Assembly (NCBI GenBank): GCA_017432075.1
Contig: JAFRJV010000116.1
Location: forward strand, 1-64,000
Origin: Mogibacterium sp.
Lineage (GTDB): Bacteria; Bacillota; Clostridia; Peptostreptococcales; Anaerovoracaceae
Length of the DNA: 64,000 bases
Direction: 5' to 3'
A program made the position numbers and the translations under genes. Positions 25,340 through 34,218 of this stretch are shown here, in pieces (the stretch's first letter is position 1; each line of letters opens with the position of its first letter). The notes under the pieces were generated by a model. That model did not search any database and had not been told where the DNA came from. It saw only the letters and a program-made list of their open reading frames with translations.

Positions 25340-28153
25340 TTATCTGCGTCCGGTCTCCATGAACGTTGTCCTGTCATACCACGCAGGCATTATCATCGGC
25401 ATCAGCTCGTCTGCATCAACATCTTCGAGCTTCTGAAGCGCGGTGATAAGCAGATTGTTCTCAGCATACGCGCCTCCCACGATCGTGTTGATCGGCAGGC
25501 AGCCCCATGGATCGTCGGTGCTCGAGTTAAGCTCAAGCTTTGTGATGTACCCAGGTGTCCACGAATCATACAGATACTTGACCACGTTGCGGATGAGGCA
25601 TGTGTTGGTGAATCCCCACTTGCCTTCATCATCAGGCAGACGGTCAAAGTGGAAGTAATAACCGCTTCCTGCTGTCTCCTTGCCTGCTGCAGGCGCCTGG
25701 TAGAGAACGTGTGTCAGCGGGTGATTGTATGAGCCGAGCTCCATCTCGACATCTAGAATCTTAGCTCCGCGCCTTGCTACGCTTACACTTACCTTGCCGT
25801 CATCTGTCTTTCTGATCATGAACTCCGACCCGAGCTTCTTAGGTATAGCGGAGTTGTCCCGTCCGAGCTGTGTAGCCATCTCTGCACCGTTTCCGCCAAG
25901 GAGCAGGCTTATCGGATACATTCCGAGCTGACCCTTGTATGTGCAGTAGATCCCGAGGATAGTCTCATAGTAATCGTCCGCGAATGAAGGTTCCTTGATG
26001 TGGCACGCCGATACAGTTACTACAGGGACTGAGAACGGTTCGAGCGGCTTCGGCAGAACCTTGCGGATAGCTGCAGGATCTGTCAGGTAAGCAAGATAGA
26101 TACCCTCCTGTTTGTCCATCCTTGAAACCTGTGCGAATTTCTTCATGTCTTCAGCGCTGAGCACGAAGCTTGGTTCAGGCTTTCTGAAGAGATTTGCACC
26201 AACATCGAAACCGGTCTTTGTTGCCGGAGCGATCGTGCCGTCCTGTATAGCCGATCCTACGAGCTTCACGCATATGCCCTTCTCTTCCAGAGCAGCCTTG
26301 AGACTCTGATCAGGGCGATATCCGAGCGACAGCACCACAGCTTCTGCGTCGATCTTCTTTTCTTCTTTTGTATCTACGTTTTCTACAATAACTCCGTCAG
26401 GCAGGATCTCCTTGAGAGCATGTCCGAGTTCCCAATGGATGTCCATCTTGGCCAGTCTGCCCATGACATCCGCTACATTCGTCCTGTATGCGTTGGTGCC
26501 TGCAGCCTTGAGCATGTCGACATATGTGACTTTGCATCCTTTGTCTCCGAGATACTCTCCGGCTTCAAGACCTGTGAGTCCTGCGCCTATCATGGCGACT
26601 GACTTTCCTATGATGTCCTTTTTTCCTGTCAGAACTTCTTCGACTGTGTAAACATTGTCTCCATTCACGCCCGGAAGCGATGCCGGGAATATAGGAGCGG
26701 AACCTGTAGCCAGAACTACTGCATCAGGCTCCATTGCTGCGATATCATCTGCAGTCGCCTCTTTGCCGAGCTGTACATCGACGCCGAGTTTCCTGAAGCT
26801 GTCATCAAAGTAATCTGCGATCCATTGCATTCTCTCTTTGAGAGGAGGAAGCTTAGCCAGGTTGACTGTACCGCCGAGCTCTTCCTGGCGGTCGATCAGT
26901 GTAACCTTTACACCTCTCTTTGCCAGAGTCTCAGCAGCAGTCATTCCGCCAGGGCCTCCGCCGACTACGACGACCTTGTGGCCTGCGGTATCCGGCTCGA
27001 GCTCTCCGTATTTCAGCTCATTGCAGGTCACCGGATTAACAGCGCACTCGAACGGAAGTCCTGTTGCGTTGAGTCCGAGCAGAGTCTCGAAACATCTGAG
27101 GCAGTTGATACATTTTTTAAGTTCGCTCTCTCTGCCTTCCTGTACCTTTTTACCCCACTCCGGGTCAGCGATCCACGATCTGCCCATGCCCACGAAGTCG
27201 ACCAGTCCGCCCTCGAGGAATGCTTCGGCAACAGCCGGCTCTCTGATGGACGATACTGCAATGATTGGTACGGATACGTGATCCTTTACTGCCTTGATCA
27301 GGTCTTTTCTCCAGCCCTGCGGGAAGGAGATCGGCTCTACGCATGTGCTGCCTGTCTCATAGAGTCCGCAGCTGACGTTGATGAAGTCGACTCCTGCTTT
27401 TTCGAGAGCCATGCAGATCTTAACGCCGTCCTGGATATGGATGTAGTCTTCCGTGACGCCGATATTGCCGAGGAATTCTTCTACCGACACACGGCATCCG
27501 AGAACATAGTCAGGACCGCACTTTTTGCGTATGTCTTCTATTATCTCAAGCACGATGCGCATGCGGTTCTCAAAGCTGCCGCCGTACTCGTCTGTCCTCT
27601 TATTGGTGTATGGCGAGAGGAACTGCTGCAGCAGATATCCGTGAGCGCAGTGGAGTTCGACGCCGTCGATGCCTGCCTTCTTGCAGCGCAGCGCACCGTC
27701 TCCGAACTGTCCTACCAGCTCGTGGATCTCGTCGATAGTCATCGGGCGTGTCTCCTGCATGGAGACCTTGCACATTCTGTCTGAAGCCGAAACGCATGGC
27801 TGTCCTCCAATCAGTGAAGACATTCCTTCGCGGCCCGGATGATGCAGCTGTATGAATATCTTACTGCCGTATTTATGCACTGTTTCTGCCAGCTTTGCCA
27901 GTCCCGGGATGTGGCGGTCGCTTGTGGCAGCGATCTGACGGAACATTCCGACGCCGGTCTTCTCATTTACCTTGCAGATCTCAGGCATGATCAGTCCGCA
28001 GCCGCCCTTTGCCCTCGCTTCAAAGTATGCGAGCATAGCCGGTCCGACGGTTCCGTCGAGCTCAGCAAGATTGGTCCCCATCGGTGTCATAACCAGACGG
28101 TTCTTGATCTCGACATTGCCGATCCGGCCTTTTTCAAATAGTTTATCGTACAT
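25340..28153 (-). CDS. Old-yellow-enzyme/flavin oxidoreductase fused to an acetoacetate decarboxylase-like domain
   Basis: A 937-residue protein with three parts. Residues 1-350 are an OYE-type FMN barrel with GCRVSVEEFLG and a 4Fe-4S motif CINCLRC plus a later Cys (FECAVNP). Residues 390-660 are a FAD/NAD(P) module (VVVGGGPGGMTAAETLAKRG and IGAGLTGLEAGEYLG). This is the 2,4-dienoyl-CoA reductase/BaiCD/BaiH architecture that reduces C=C bonds. Residues 679-937 match the acetoacetate decarboxylase family, with the catalytic pair Lys772-Lys773 in IPKKLGSE. I know no characterised enzyme with this C-terminal addition. It may couple decarboxylation and reduction of one metabolite. Single gene, own promoter and shared terminator. 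Confidence 0.85.
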   Translation of the reverse strand: MYDKLFEKGRIGNVEIKNRLVMTPMGTNLAELDGTVGPAMLAYFEARAKGGCGLIMPEICKVNEKTGVGMFRQIAATSDRHIPGLAKLAETVHKYGSKIFIQLHHPGREGMSSLIGGQPCVSASDRMCKVSMQETRPMTIDEIHELVGQFGDGALRCKKAGIDGVELHCAHGYLLQQFLSPYTNKRTDEYGGSFENRMRIVLEIIEDIRKKCGPDYVLGCRVSVEEFLGNIGVTEDYIHIQDGVKICMALEKAGVDFINVSCGLYETGSTCVEPISFPQGWRKDLIKAVKDHVSVPIIAVSSIREPAVAEAFLEGGLVDFVGMGRSWIADPEWGKKVQEGRESELKKCINCLRCFETLLGLNATGLPFECAVNPVTCNELKYGELEPDTAGHKVVVVGGGPGGMTAAETLAKRGVKVTLIDRQEELGGTVNLAKLPPLKERMQWIADYFDDSFRKLGVDVQLGKEATADDIAAMEPDAVVLATGSAPIFPASLPGVNGDNVYTVEEVLTGKKDIIGKSVAMIGAGLTGLEAGEYLGDKGCKVTYVDMLKAAGTNAYRTNVADVMGRLAKMDIHWELGHALKEILPDGVIVENVDTKEEKKIDAEAVVLSLGYRPDQSLKAALEEKGICVKLVGSAIQDGTIAPATKTGFDVGANLFRKPEPSFVLSAEDMKKFAQVSRMDKQEGIYLAYLTDPAAIRKVLPKPLEPFSVPVVTVSACHIKEPSFADDYYETILGIYCTYKGQLGMYPISLLLGGNGAEMATQLGRDNSAIPKKLGSEFMIRKTDDGKVSVSVARRGAKILDVEMELGSYNHPLTHVLYQAPAAGKETAGSGYYFHFDRLPDDEGKWGFTNTCLIRNVVKYLYDSWTPGYITKLELNSSTDDPWGCLPINTIVGGAYAENNLLITALQKLEDVDADELMPMIMPAWYDRTTFMETGRR

Positions 28154-28206
28154 TATACTCCACCTCCTGTAAGTCAGACATTCGGACCGTTAACCTCTCT
28201 GAGATA

Positions 28207-28252
28207 ATTATACTCTTCGCTTTGTTCTTATATGTGTACAATTTGTGTGCAC
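28207..28252 (-). promoter_or_regulatory. Reductase promoter with inverted repeat at -35
   Basis: On the minus strand a -10 TATAAT (28212-28207) lies 53 bases before the reductase ATG. The -35 area holds an imperfect inverted repeat, GTGTACA (28234-28240) and TGTGCAC (28246-28252), a likely regulator site. Confidence 0.45.
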
Positions 28253-28266
28253 GAAGTACTAAAAAA

Positions 28267-28293
28267 GCATGGTCTTCAAACCGCAGACCATGC
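28267..28293 (-). terminator. Terminator of the serine dehydratase/lipid enzyme operon
   Basis: Perfect 9-bp stem GCATGGTCT (28267-28275) and AGACCATGC (28285-28293), followed in the minus direction by TTTTTT (28266-28261). Confidence 0.9.
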
Positions 28294-28298
28294 CCTCG

Positions 28299-30158
28299 TT
28301 ATTCTATTATACCTTCCTCTTCATCGTACCTGTCGGCCAGCAGCTTGATCACCACCATCGACGCCACGGACAGCCCTACGTAGGCAATTGCGGCTGCGGC
28401 AGTCCTGCTTATGTTGAGGTCTCCGAGCCCCCTTCCTATCATCGCATAAAGGATGATGTCCGGCAGGATCCCCAGAAGGCTGCCGGCAACGTACTGCGGC
28501 AGTTTCACCCTTGCAGCGCCCAGATACATGCTCGCTATGTCGTAATTCATCATCTTCAGGAGCCTGAGCAGCAGCACAAAGATGAACGGCCTCTCGTTCT
28601 TCAGTCTGACCAGCCCGCGGAGTTTCGAATACTTCCCTTCTATGTCCTGCAGCTGCTCACCGGCCAGCTTGTTGCCGATGAAATATCCCTCGAAAATCAT
28701 GACCAGAGCACCGGCGATGTTCATCGCAATAGCTGCCGGAAGGCTGAACAGGGTTCCGTTTGCCAGGAACAGCAGCCCGGAGTAAAAGAAAACCGACAGC
28801 GTCTTGAGCGCAAACATCATCAGCATCACAGCTGCAGCCAGATACGGTTCCGAAGGCGTATACGACAATATCGCACTCAGAGATATCCTGTCGTGCAGGC
28901 AGAGCGCCACTATCATGACCATCACCCACAGCGAGATGATGAGTGTCCTTGAGACTGCGGAAACATTTGCAGGATAGTCATCGCCCCAGACGACCTGCAG
29001 GTACATGCGGGTATACATCAGCAGTGCCAGCATTACAGTGGCGGAGCAGGCGATGATCATCAGATTTGCCAGCGGCCTCGGGATGTTCTGCCACAGTATC
29101 AACGTCGCTGTGACTGCGATCATTGACGCCTTACAGATCTTTCCGAACCATTTTGAGCTGTACACCCGGTCATATCTCGAGAACAGGATGTAACCGTATA
29201 TGATCTGGCACAGCTCCCTGAACATCATTACCATCAGAAGCAGCCACATCCACCTGTACTTAGGCACCAGACATATGATGAGCACAGCGATCAGCACTTT
29301 GCTCACCGCCGAGTCGAAGAACTTTCCAAAATCCGTAACGCAGCCGGTCTTTCTTGCGACCGTACCGTCGACCATGTCGGTCACTACTGCTGCAGCTACC
29401 ACTGCGAAGCTGCCGGCGTACATTTCTCCGAGATACAGGCGGACGATCACAGGTATCAGAAGCAGTCTGAGCAGGGTTATCGCATTAGGAAGATTGACGA
29501 TGTTCTTTCTGCTCATCACCTCCCTTAGCTTGTCTCCGACCTCCGGGCTTGCCTCATTGAAGGACAGTCCCCACGCGGCAAAGCTGACCGGAAGCGCGAC
29601 CACCGCATCCACTATGGAATGCTGCTTCACGAAGAGAGTTGATACGCAGATGAAGAATACGGTCACTGCCATTGCCGTCTTGACTCCGATCGACATCCGC
29701 TCATTGGCGTACATCGCTGCAAACATCAGTCCCATCGAACCGATAACATGCATGGATGGGCAAACGTTGGTAGGCGTATCGACGAAGTAGATCATCGATA
29801 CTATCCAGGTGAAGATGTTGTCATGTTCGAAGCTGTCCGGCCTGAGCGAGTGGCAGCTCGGATATATGAGAAATGCAGCGAACGACAGGATCGCTCCGAC
29901 GATGAAGAACTGCATCATCTTCCGGAAAACAGTTCTGTCATTTCTGAACAGATAAACGATCATTATCAGTGAGACGACGTGCCAGGAAAGATACGGGATC
30001 ACAAAAAATTCGCTGAAAGGTATCAGATCATCCATGAACATGTGGATGGTATGATATTCAGCGCCAATGTTGACCCGTTCGACGATCAGATACGCGAGAA
30101 GGTACAGCGGGAGAAACAAAAAATATTGATAGTCTTTGTCTTTTTTGCCGCCATTCAT
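28299..30158 (-). CDS. Three-part membrane lipid enzyme: PAP2, CDP-alcohol phosphatidyltransferase, VTT/DedA-like
   Basis: A 619-residue multi-pass protein. Residues 1-205 look like a PAP2/inositolphosphotransferase-type domain (CPSMHVIGS with His137; KQHSIVDA with His180 and Asp184). Residues 220-400 hold a CDP-alcohol phosphatidyltransferase domain: the motif D261-x2-D264-G-x2-A-R-x8-G-x3-D282-x3 ends in Ser286 where Asp is expected. Residues 480-600 resemble VTT/SNARE-associated (DedA) membrane proteins. Separate proteins of these three families act in phospholipid or head-group synthesis and lipid scrambling, so one fused machine is plausible. The Asp-to-Ser change may inactivate the transferase. 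Last gene of a five-gene operon. Confidence 0.78.
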   Translation of the reverse strand: MNGGKKDKDYQYFLFLPLYLLAYLIVERVNIGAEYHTIHMFMDDLIPFSEFFVIPYLSWHVVSLIMIVYLFRNDRTVFRKMMQFFIVGAILSFAAFLIYPSCHSLRPDSFEHDNIFTWIVSMIYFVDTPTNVCPSMHVIGSMGLMFAAMYANERMSIGVKTAMAVTVFFICVSTLFVKQHSIVDAVVALPVSFAAWGLSFNEASPEVGDKLREVMSRKNIVNLPNAITLLRLLLIPVIVRLYLGEMYAGSFAVVAAAVVTDMVDGTVARKTGCVTDFGKFFDSAVSKVLIAVLIICLVPKYRWMWLLLMVMMFRELCQIIYGYILFSRYDRVYSSKWFGKICKASMIAVTATLILWQNIPRPLANLMIIACSATVMLALLMYTRMYLQVVWGDDYPANVSAVSRTLIISLWVMVMIVALCLHDRISLSAILSYTPSEPYLAAAVMLMMFALKTLSVFFYSGLLFLANGTLFSLPAAIAMNIAGALVMIFEGYFIGNKLAGEQLQDIEGKYSKLRGLVRLKNERPFIFVLLLRLLKMMNYDIASMYLGAARVKLPQYVAGSLLGILPDIILYAMIGRGLGDLNISRTAAAAIAYVGLSVASMVVIKLLADRYDEEEGIIE

Positions 30159-30166
30159 AAAGAGAA

Positions 30167-31072
30167 TTATAGCACACCGTCGTGCTCATTCATCCATCTG
30201 ATGAGCTCTTTACAGTAATCGTCATGCCTGTCGACGTAGCAGGTATGTCTTGCTCTCTCCCAGAGGATCCACTCCGATCCTTTTATTCCGTCATGCATCG
30301 TTTTGGCGATAAGCGGCGAGCAGAGATCCGAGATACCGCTCATGATAAGCGAAGGTACCTGTATCTCACCAAGCCTGTCAACATATTCAAAGTCTCTGAG
30401 AGAGCCTGACGGAACGAATTCGTTAGGGCCCCAGCCCTCGACATATGCCTCATCACCCCTTTTCTTAGGCCTTTTGCAGCATTCAGGGACATCATCGCCC
30501 AGCCAGAAATCGCAGTATCTCGCCATATACTCATCGACCGCCCTGTCGTAGGCCTCTCCGCTGAAGTTTCCTGTTTCAAGAGCTGTGTATATGGCGTCCT
30601 GCATATCCTGCGGCATCATCCTGATCCTGCGCATACCTTCTCTCTCCCACATGCTGCTCGAAGGGTGGCCGCTTGAGATGATGAAGCTCCTGACGCCTTT
30701 AGTGTGCTCTTTGTAGTCTATGCCAAAGCAGACTATCATCATTCCTCCCCACGACTGTCCGATTATATGGCACTCATCGAGGCCGAGGTAATCCCTGAGC
30801 GCAATGAGTTCGCTCATCCAGGTCTCTTTCGTCCACAGCTCGGGATGCCCGTCAAGATACGAATTGCCGCAGCCGATCTGATCATACATGACAATCATTC
30901 TCTCATCTTCATCAGCTACGTTGTCCAGCACCTCAAAGTAATTGTGCGTAGACCCCGGGCCGCCATGCAGGCAGAGGAGCGGCGCCTTGCCGTTGTCCTT
31001 ACGCTCGCCAACTATTCTGTAATATGTTTCGTGTCCCATGAAAGGCATATAGCCTTCAGTTATTCCCGCCAT
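30167..31072 (-). CDS. Proline iminopeptidase-like alpha/beta hydrolase
   Basis: A 301-residue enzyme. ATG 31072 is chosen because GGAG lies 7 bases upstream; it overlaps the end of the DUF5131 gene by 13 bases. Motifs: oxyanion HGGPGSTHNY, nucleophile elbow GQSWGG (Ser), and a late catalytic Asp/His (GISDLCSP and ARHTCYVDRH). It should release N-terminal proline or a similar residue from peptides. Lies between the DUF5131 and lipid enzyme genes. Confidence 0.85.
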   Translation of the reverse strand: MAGITEGYMPFMGHETYYRIVGERKDNGKAPLLCLHGGPGSTHNYFEVLDNVADEDERMIVMYDQIGCGNSYLDGHPELWTKETWMSELIALRDYLGLDECHIIGQSWGGMMIVCFGIDYKEHTKGVRSFIISSGHPSSSMWEREGMRRIRMMPQDMQDAIYTALETGNFSGEAYDRAVDEYMARYCDFWLGDDVPECCKRPKKRGDEAYVEGWGPNEFVPSGSLRDFEYVDRLGEIQVPSLIMSGISDLCSPLIAKTMHDGIKGSEWILWERARHTCYVDRHDDYCKELIRWMNEHDGVL

Positions 31073-31947
31073 TTGTTTTCTCCGCATTTTCCGCAGTCAC
31101 TGCATCCGTTGCAGATCAGTTTCATCGCGCACTCCCTGCAGTTGCTGCAATAGTGCTTCACGTACAGATTTTCTTCGGGTACCGGCAAACCCCAGCTGTC
31201 GACAAGATCGAATTCCATCGGCTTGCCCTGATAGTTCATGCCGGACTTCAGTGCCTGGCTCGTCTGCAGTCGCTTGCCCTTAAGCGTATACTGCTTTCCA
31301 TCCTTTATGAATACCGATCCTGTTTCCATGAAGCAGAACGTTATATCTCTTGACTCGCATTCCTCTCTCAGCGACTTCACCCAGTCGAAATTGCATGGCC
31401 TTCTGCCGCCGTAGTTTTCTCCTCCGCAGACGACCTGTTCGATCTGACCGCTGTCAAGATATTTACCGAGCTTCACCGGCCCGAGTATTGGCGCAACGTA
31501 TACGCCTTTGTGCCTGAACGGCAGCTCCAGCAGTATCGGCAGCCGCTCATCGGCTCTCTTCTGGTTCTCCGTCGTAACATTCAGGAAGATGTTGTCCCAT
31601 CCGTCTCCCCAGTCTGCAGGAAGACAGTCAGCTATACGCTGTGGTCTTTTGGTCACGAGGATAAATATCACGTCGCTTCTCATGCGCATTATGTTCCACG
31701 CTTCGCCGCGCCACTGATCTGCTTCCTCGAGGAAAAAGTCGGATGTCATGCATACACTGATCTTTTCACCGCTCTGTATCTTGTAGCTTCCGTTCCTGTT
31801 TCTGGACAGGGGATATCTGACATTGGAGGTAAGGTAGATCTCAGAGCCTGCCTTATCTCTCATGTCGTCAAGATAATACATATAGCAGTTTTCGCAGCCT
31901 TCACTGCATTTGACACATCCGTGCCACGGGTTCCAGATATCGTGCAT
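31060..31947 (-). CDS. DUF5131 (phage Gp37/Gp68-like) protein with radical-SAM-type and extra cysteine motifs
   Basis: A 295-residue protein. The N-terminal NPWHGCVKCSEGCENCY contains C14-x3-C18-x2-C21, the spacing of the radical-SAM iron-sulfur motif, plus Cys11. The middle (residues 90-210) resembles the Gp37/Gp68 family (LVTKRPQRI; NVTTENQKRADERL). The tail has seven cysteines, at 267, 270, 273, 279, 282, 285 and 288, likely an additional metal or Fe-S cluster site. No biochemical role is established for the family. It follows sdaAA by 7 bases and overlaps the peptidase gene. Confidence 0.8.
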   Translation of the reverse strand: MHDIWNPWHGCVKCSEGCENCYMYYLDDMRDKAGSEIYLTSNVRYPLSRNRNGSYKIQSGEKISVCMTSDFFLEEADQWRGEAWNIMRMRSDVIFILVTKRPQRIADCLPADWGDGWDNIFLNVTTENQKRADERLPILLELPFRHKGVYVAPILGPVKLGKYLDSGQIEQVVCGGENYGGRRPCNFDWVKSLREECESRDITFCFMETGSVFIKDGKQYTLKGKRLQTSQALKSGMNYQGKPMEFDLVDSWGLPVPEENLYVKHYCSNCRECAMKLICNGCSDCGKCGENKWRE

Positions 31948-31954
31948 GGCTTTT

Positions 31955-32854
31955 TTACAGGTGCGCGCGGGCCTTCTGCCAGGCCGCTTCCCTGCTGCAT
32001 TCCGCGCACAGAGACGGAGCTACTGCGCAGCCGCCTTTAGCTGTTTCGCGGATGCTTTCAGGGAGCGCCCGTCCTACGTCGTAAGTTATCTGTATCATTT
32101 CATCCAGAGGTATGCGCGGTCCGACACCTGCCAGCGCCAGTTCAGCCGCTGTATAAGCACCGACTGCTCCTATGGCGTTTCTGGTCTGGCACGGCACCTC
32201 AACGAGTCCGCGTACAGGGTCGCACGCCAGGCCAAGCAGATTGGACAGAGCGATACTGGCTGCATGACAGCATTGTTCCGGTGTGCCCCCGAGCATCTCA
32301 ACAATCGCGCTTGCCGCCATAGCCGATGCGGATCCGACCTCCGCCTGGCATCCTGCTTCTGCTCCGGCAACAGAGCCGTTTCTGGTGATGATATAACCTA
32401 TCGCGCCGGCATTTATCAGCCCGCATCTCATAGCATCGATGCTTATATCATAAGATTCATACATAGACAGCAGTACAGCCGGCAGAACTCCCGCCGAACC
32501 GGCAGTCGGAGCTGCGACTATGACTCCCATGCTCGCGTTCGTCTCCGCGACCGCAAGCGCATTGATTATAGCCCTGTGGATGGCTGGTCCGCATATTGCT
32601 TTTGACTCATCAAGACTGTTTAGCTTTTTCGCCTCTCCACCAAGCAGACCGCCCATCGATCTTGACGGTTCGGATATAGGCTTATCGACAGCCGTGTTCA
32701 TCACACGGAGATTCGCATCTATGCGATCCATTATTGCCTTTCTCCTTGTCTCGCCCAGCTGCATCTCACGCCTGATCATGACCTCGGATACAGGCATGTC
32801 CTTTTTATTGCAAAGCCTGAGAAGCTCTTCTGCATTTTTGAAATCCCAGTTCAC
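31955..32854 (-). CDS. sdaAA: L-serine dehydratase, alpha subunit
   Basis: A 299-residue iron-sulfur subunit. Family motifs include APTAGSAGVLPAVL and a CDPVRGLVEVPCQTRNA region with conserved cysteines that bind the 4Fe-4S cluster. It deaminates serine to pyruvate and ammonia together with the beta subunit. It is separated from sdaAB by 11 bases. Confidence 0.94.
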   Translation of the reverse strand: MNWDFKNAEELLRLCNKKDMPVSEVMIRREMQLGETRRKAIMDRIDANLRVMNTAVDKPISEPSRSMGGLLGGEAKKLNSLDESKAICGPAIHRAIINALAVAETNASMGVIVAAPTAGSAGVLPAVLLSMYESYDISIDAMRCGLINAGAIGYIITRNGSVAGAEAGCQAEVGSASAMAASAIVEMLGGTPEQCCHAASIALSNLLGLACDPVRGLVEVPCQTRNAIGAVGAYTAAELALAGVGPRIPLDEMIQITYDVGRALPESIRETAKGGCAVAPSLCAECSREAAWQKARAHL

Positions 32855-32865
32855 GGCATACCTCC

Positions 32866-33540
32866 TTATATCTCTATCAGATCAACACTTGTGATAGTCT
32901 CATACTGAAGGATCTTCTCTTTCAGTTCCTCCGAAATGGAGCCGTCAGTCTCGATCACGGTGAAAGCTTTCTTTCCCTTTTCTTCCCTGAAAAGCTTGAG
33001 TGTCGCAACGTTTACAGACTCTTCTGCAAGACACTTGGTAATATAAGCGACCGTGCCGGTAACATCCTGATGACCGATGATCATGGTGCTGTATTCGCCG
33101 TTGAAGTCTACTTCTATCTCATTGATGCGCCTGATACGGACGCGGCCGCCTCCGATGGATTCACCTCTTACAAGAAGTGTATGGCCGTCCTCCCCTGTTA
33201 TTACAATATCGACGGTGTTCGGGTGGCTCACAGGCGTCTCTTTATCGGCAACAAACTCTACCCTAAGCCAGTTTTTCCTCGCATACATATATGCATTTCT
33301 TATCCTCACGTCATCAGACCTGTAGCCGAGCATGCCTCCTATCAGGGCTCTGTCTGTACCATGCCCCTTGTAAGTCTCCGCAAATGACCCGTATAGTCTG
33401 AACTCGGCTTTTACAGGGGTGCCTGAGAATATCTGCCTGGCCATCCAGGCTATCGTCGCAGCGCCTGAAGTGTGTGAGCTTGACGGCCCGACCATAACGG
33501 GTCCTATCACGTCGAAAAGCCCTATGTAATTATTAGCCAT
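32866..33540 (-). CDS. sdaAB: L-serine dehydratase, beta subunit
   Basis: A 224-residue regulatory subunit. The N-terminal GPVMVGPSSSHTSGAATIAW motif is the family signature. A C-terminal ACT-type domain (about 150-224, TMIIGHQDVTGTVAYITKCL) may bind amino acid. Starts the operon sdaAB-sdaAA-DUF5131-peptidase-lipid enzyme. Confidence 0.94.
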   Translation of the reverse strand: MANNYIGLFDVIGPVMVGPSSSHTSGAATIAWMARQIFSGTPVKAEFRLYGSFAETYKGHGTDRALIGGMLGYRSDDVRIRNAYMYARKNWLRVEFVADKETPVSHPNTVDIVITGEDGHTLLVRGESIGGGRVRIRRINEIEVDFNGEYSTMIIGHQDVTGTVAYITKCLAEESVNVATLKLFREEKGKKAFTVIETDGSISEELKEKILQYETITSVDLIEI

Positions 33541-33563
33541 GATCCCTCCTTGTATCTTTACCG

Positions 33564-34035
33564 TTACTTTTTTGTTACTGCATACCGGCTCTTCGACCAG
33601 GATGAGTAATATTTCTTCCCGCCGAACACCTTGTAGGTGCGGACGCGGACATAATATTTCTTCCCGCCTTTCAGCTTTTTGATCTTTTTCGATGTTTTCT
33701 TATATCCCTTGACCGTCACGGTCCTTTTGTTCCTGGTGAACTTCCTGTTTGTCGCAAGCTGTACCTGATAGCCGCTTATACGTGACGACTCCACCATTGC
33801 AGTCTGCTTCTTCCATTTCACCGTGATCGCCTTCGATGACCTCTTTGAATGTGACATCTTCCGGTACAAAAGAGGCTTCCGAGACCCATGTGTACTCACC
33901 GGTCTGCAGATCCGCCCAGTCCTCACGTCTTGAAAGATAGATCGCAGCAGGGTTGATCATCAGGAGCTGTCTTATTACATTGTTTTTACCTGACGATATC
34001 AGCTTACATTTGATTATACTATACATTTCTTCCAA
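33564..34035 (-). pseudogene. Frameshifted remnant with a fibronectin type III-like C terminus
   Basis: The 33564-33926 frame ends with a recognisable Fn3-like sheet domain (AITVKWKKQTAMVESSRISG; later GGKKYYVRVRTYKVFGGKKY). In the adjacent frame (33700-34035) a plausible N-terminal part reads YLSRREDWADLQTGEYTW. The two parts join by a frame change near 33840-33870, and no signal peptide or ribosome site is obvious. It looks like the tail of a surface protein gene that has lost its front and taken a frameshift. Confidence 0.55.
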
Positions 34036-34218
34036 TCTATGAGTGAGATTATTTCACCCTATCCGCATTTGAAAGCCCGGGAATCAACGCCACACCCCGC
34101 CGGATCAAATTATGTGAAAAAGTACAACATTTAAAGTTGATTTTGTGGATTTTCACAAATAATTATTGTATTATCAAATCCAACGTTACTTGGGGTATAG
34201 AGACGAAAGAGATTATTT

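Noticed and set aside
26825..27784. A 319-codon open frame on the plus strand
   Set aside because: Antisense to the conserved oxidoreductase; no independent support.
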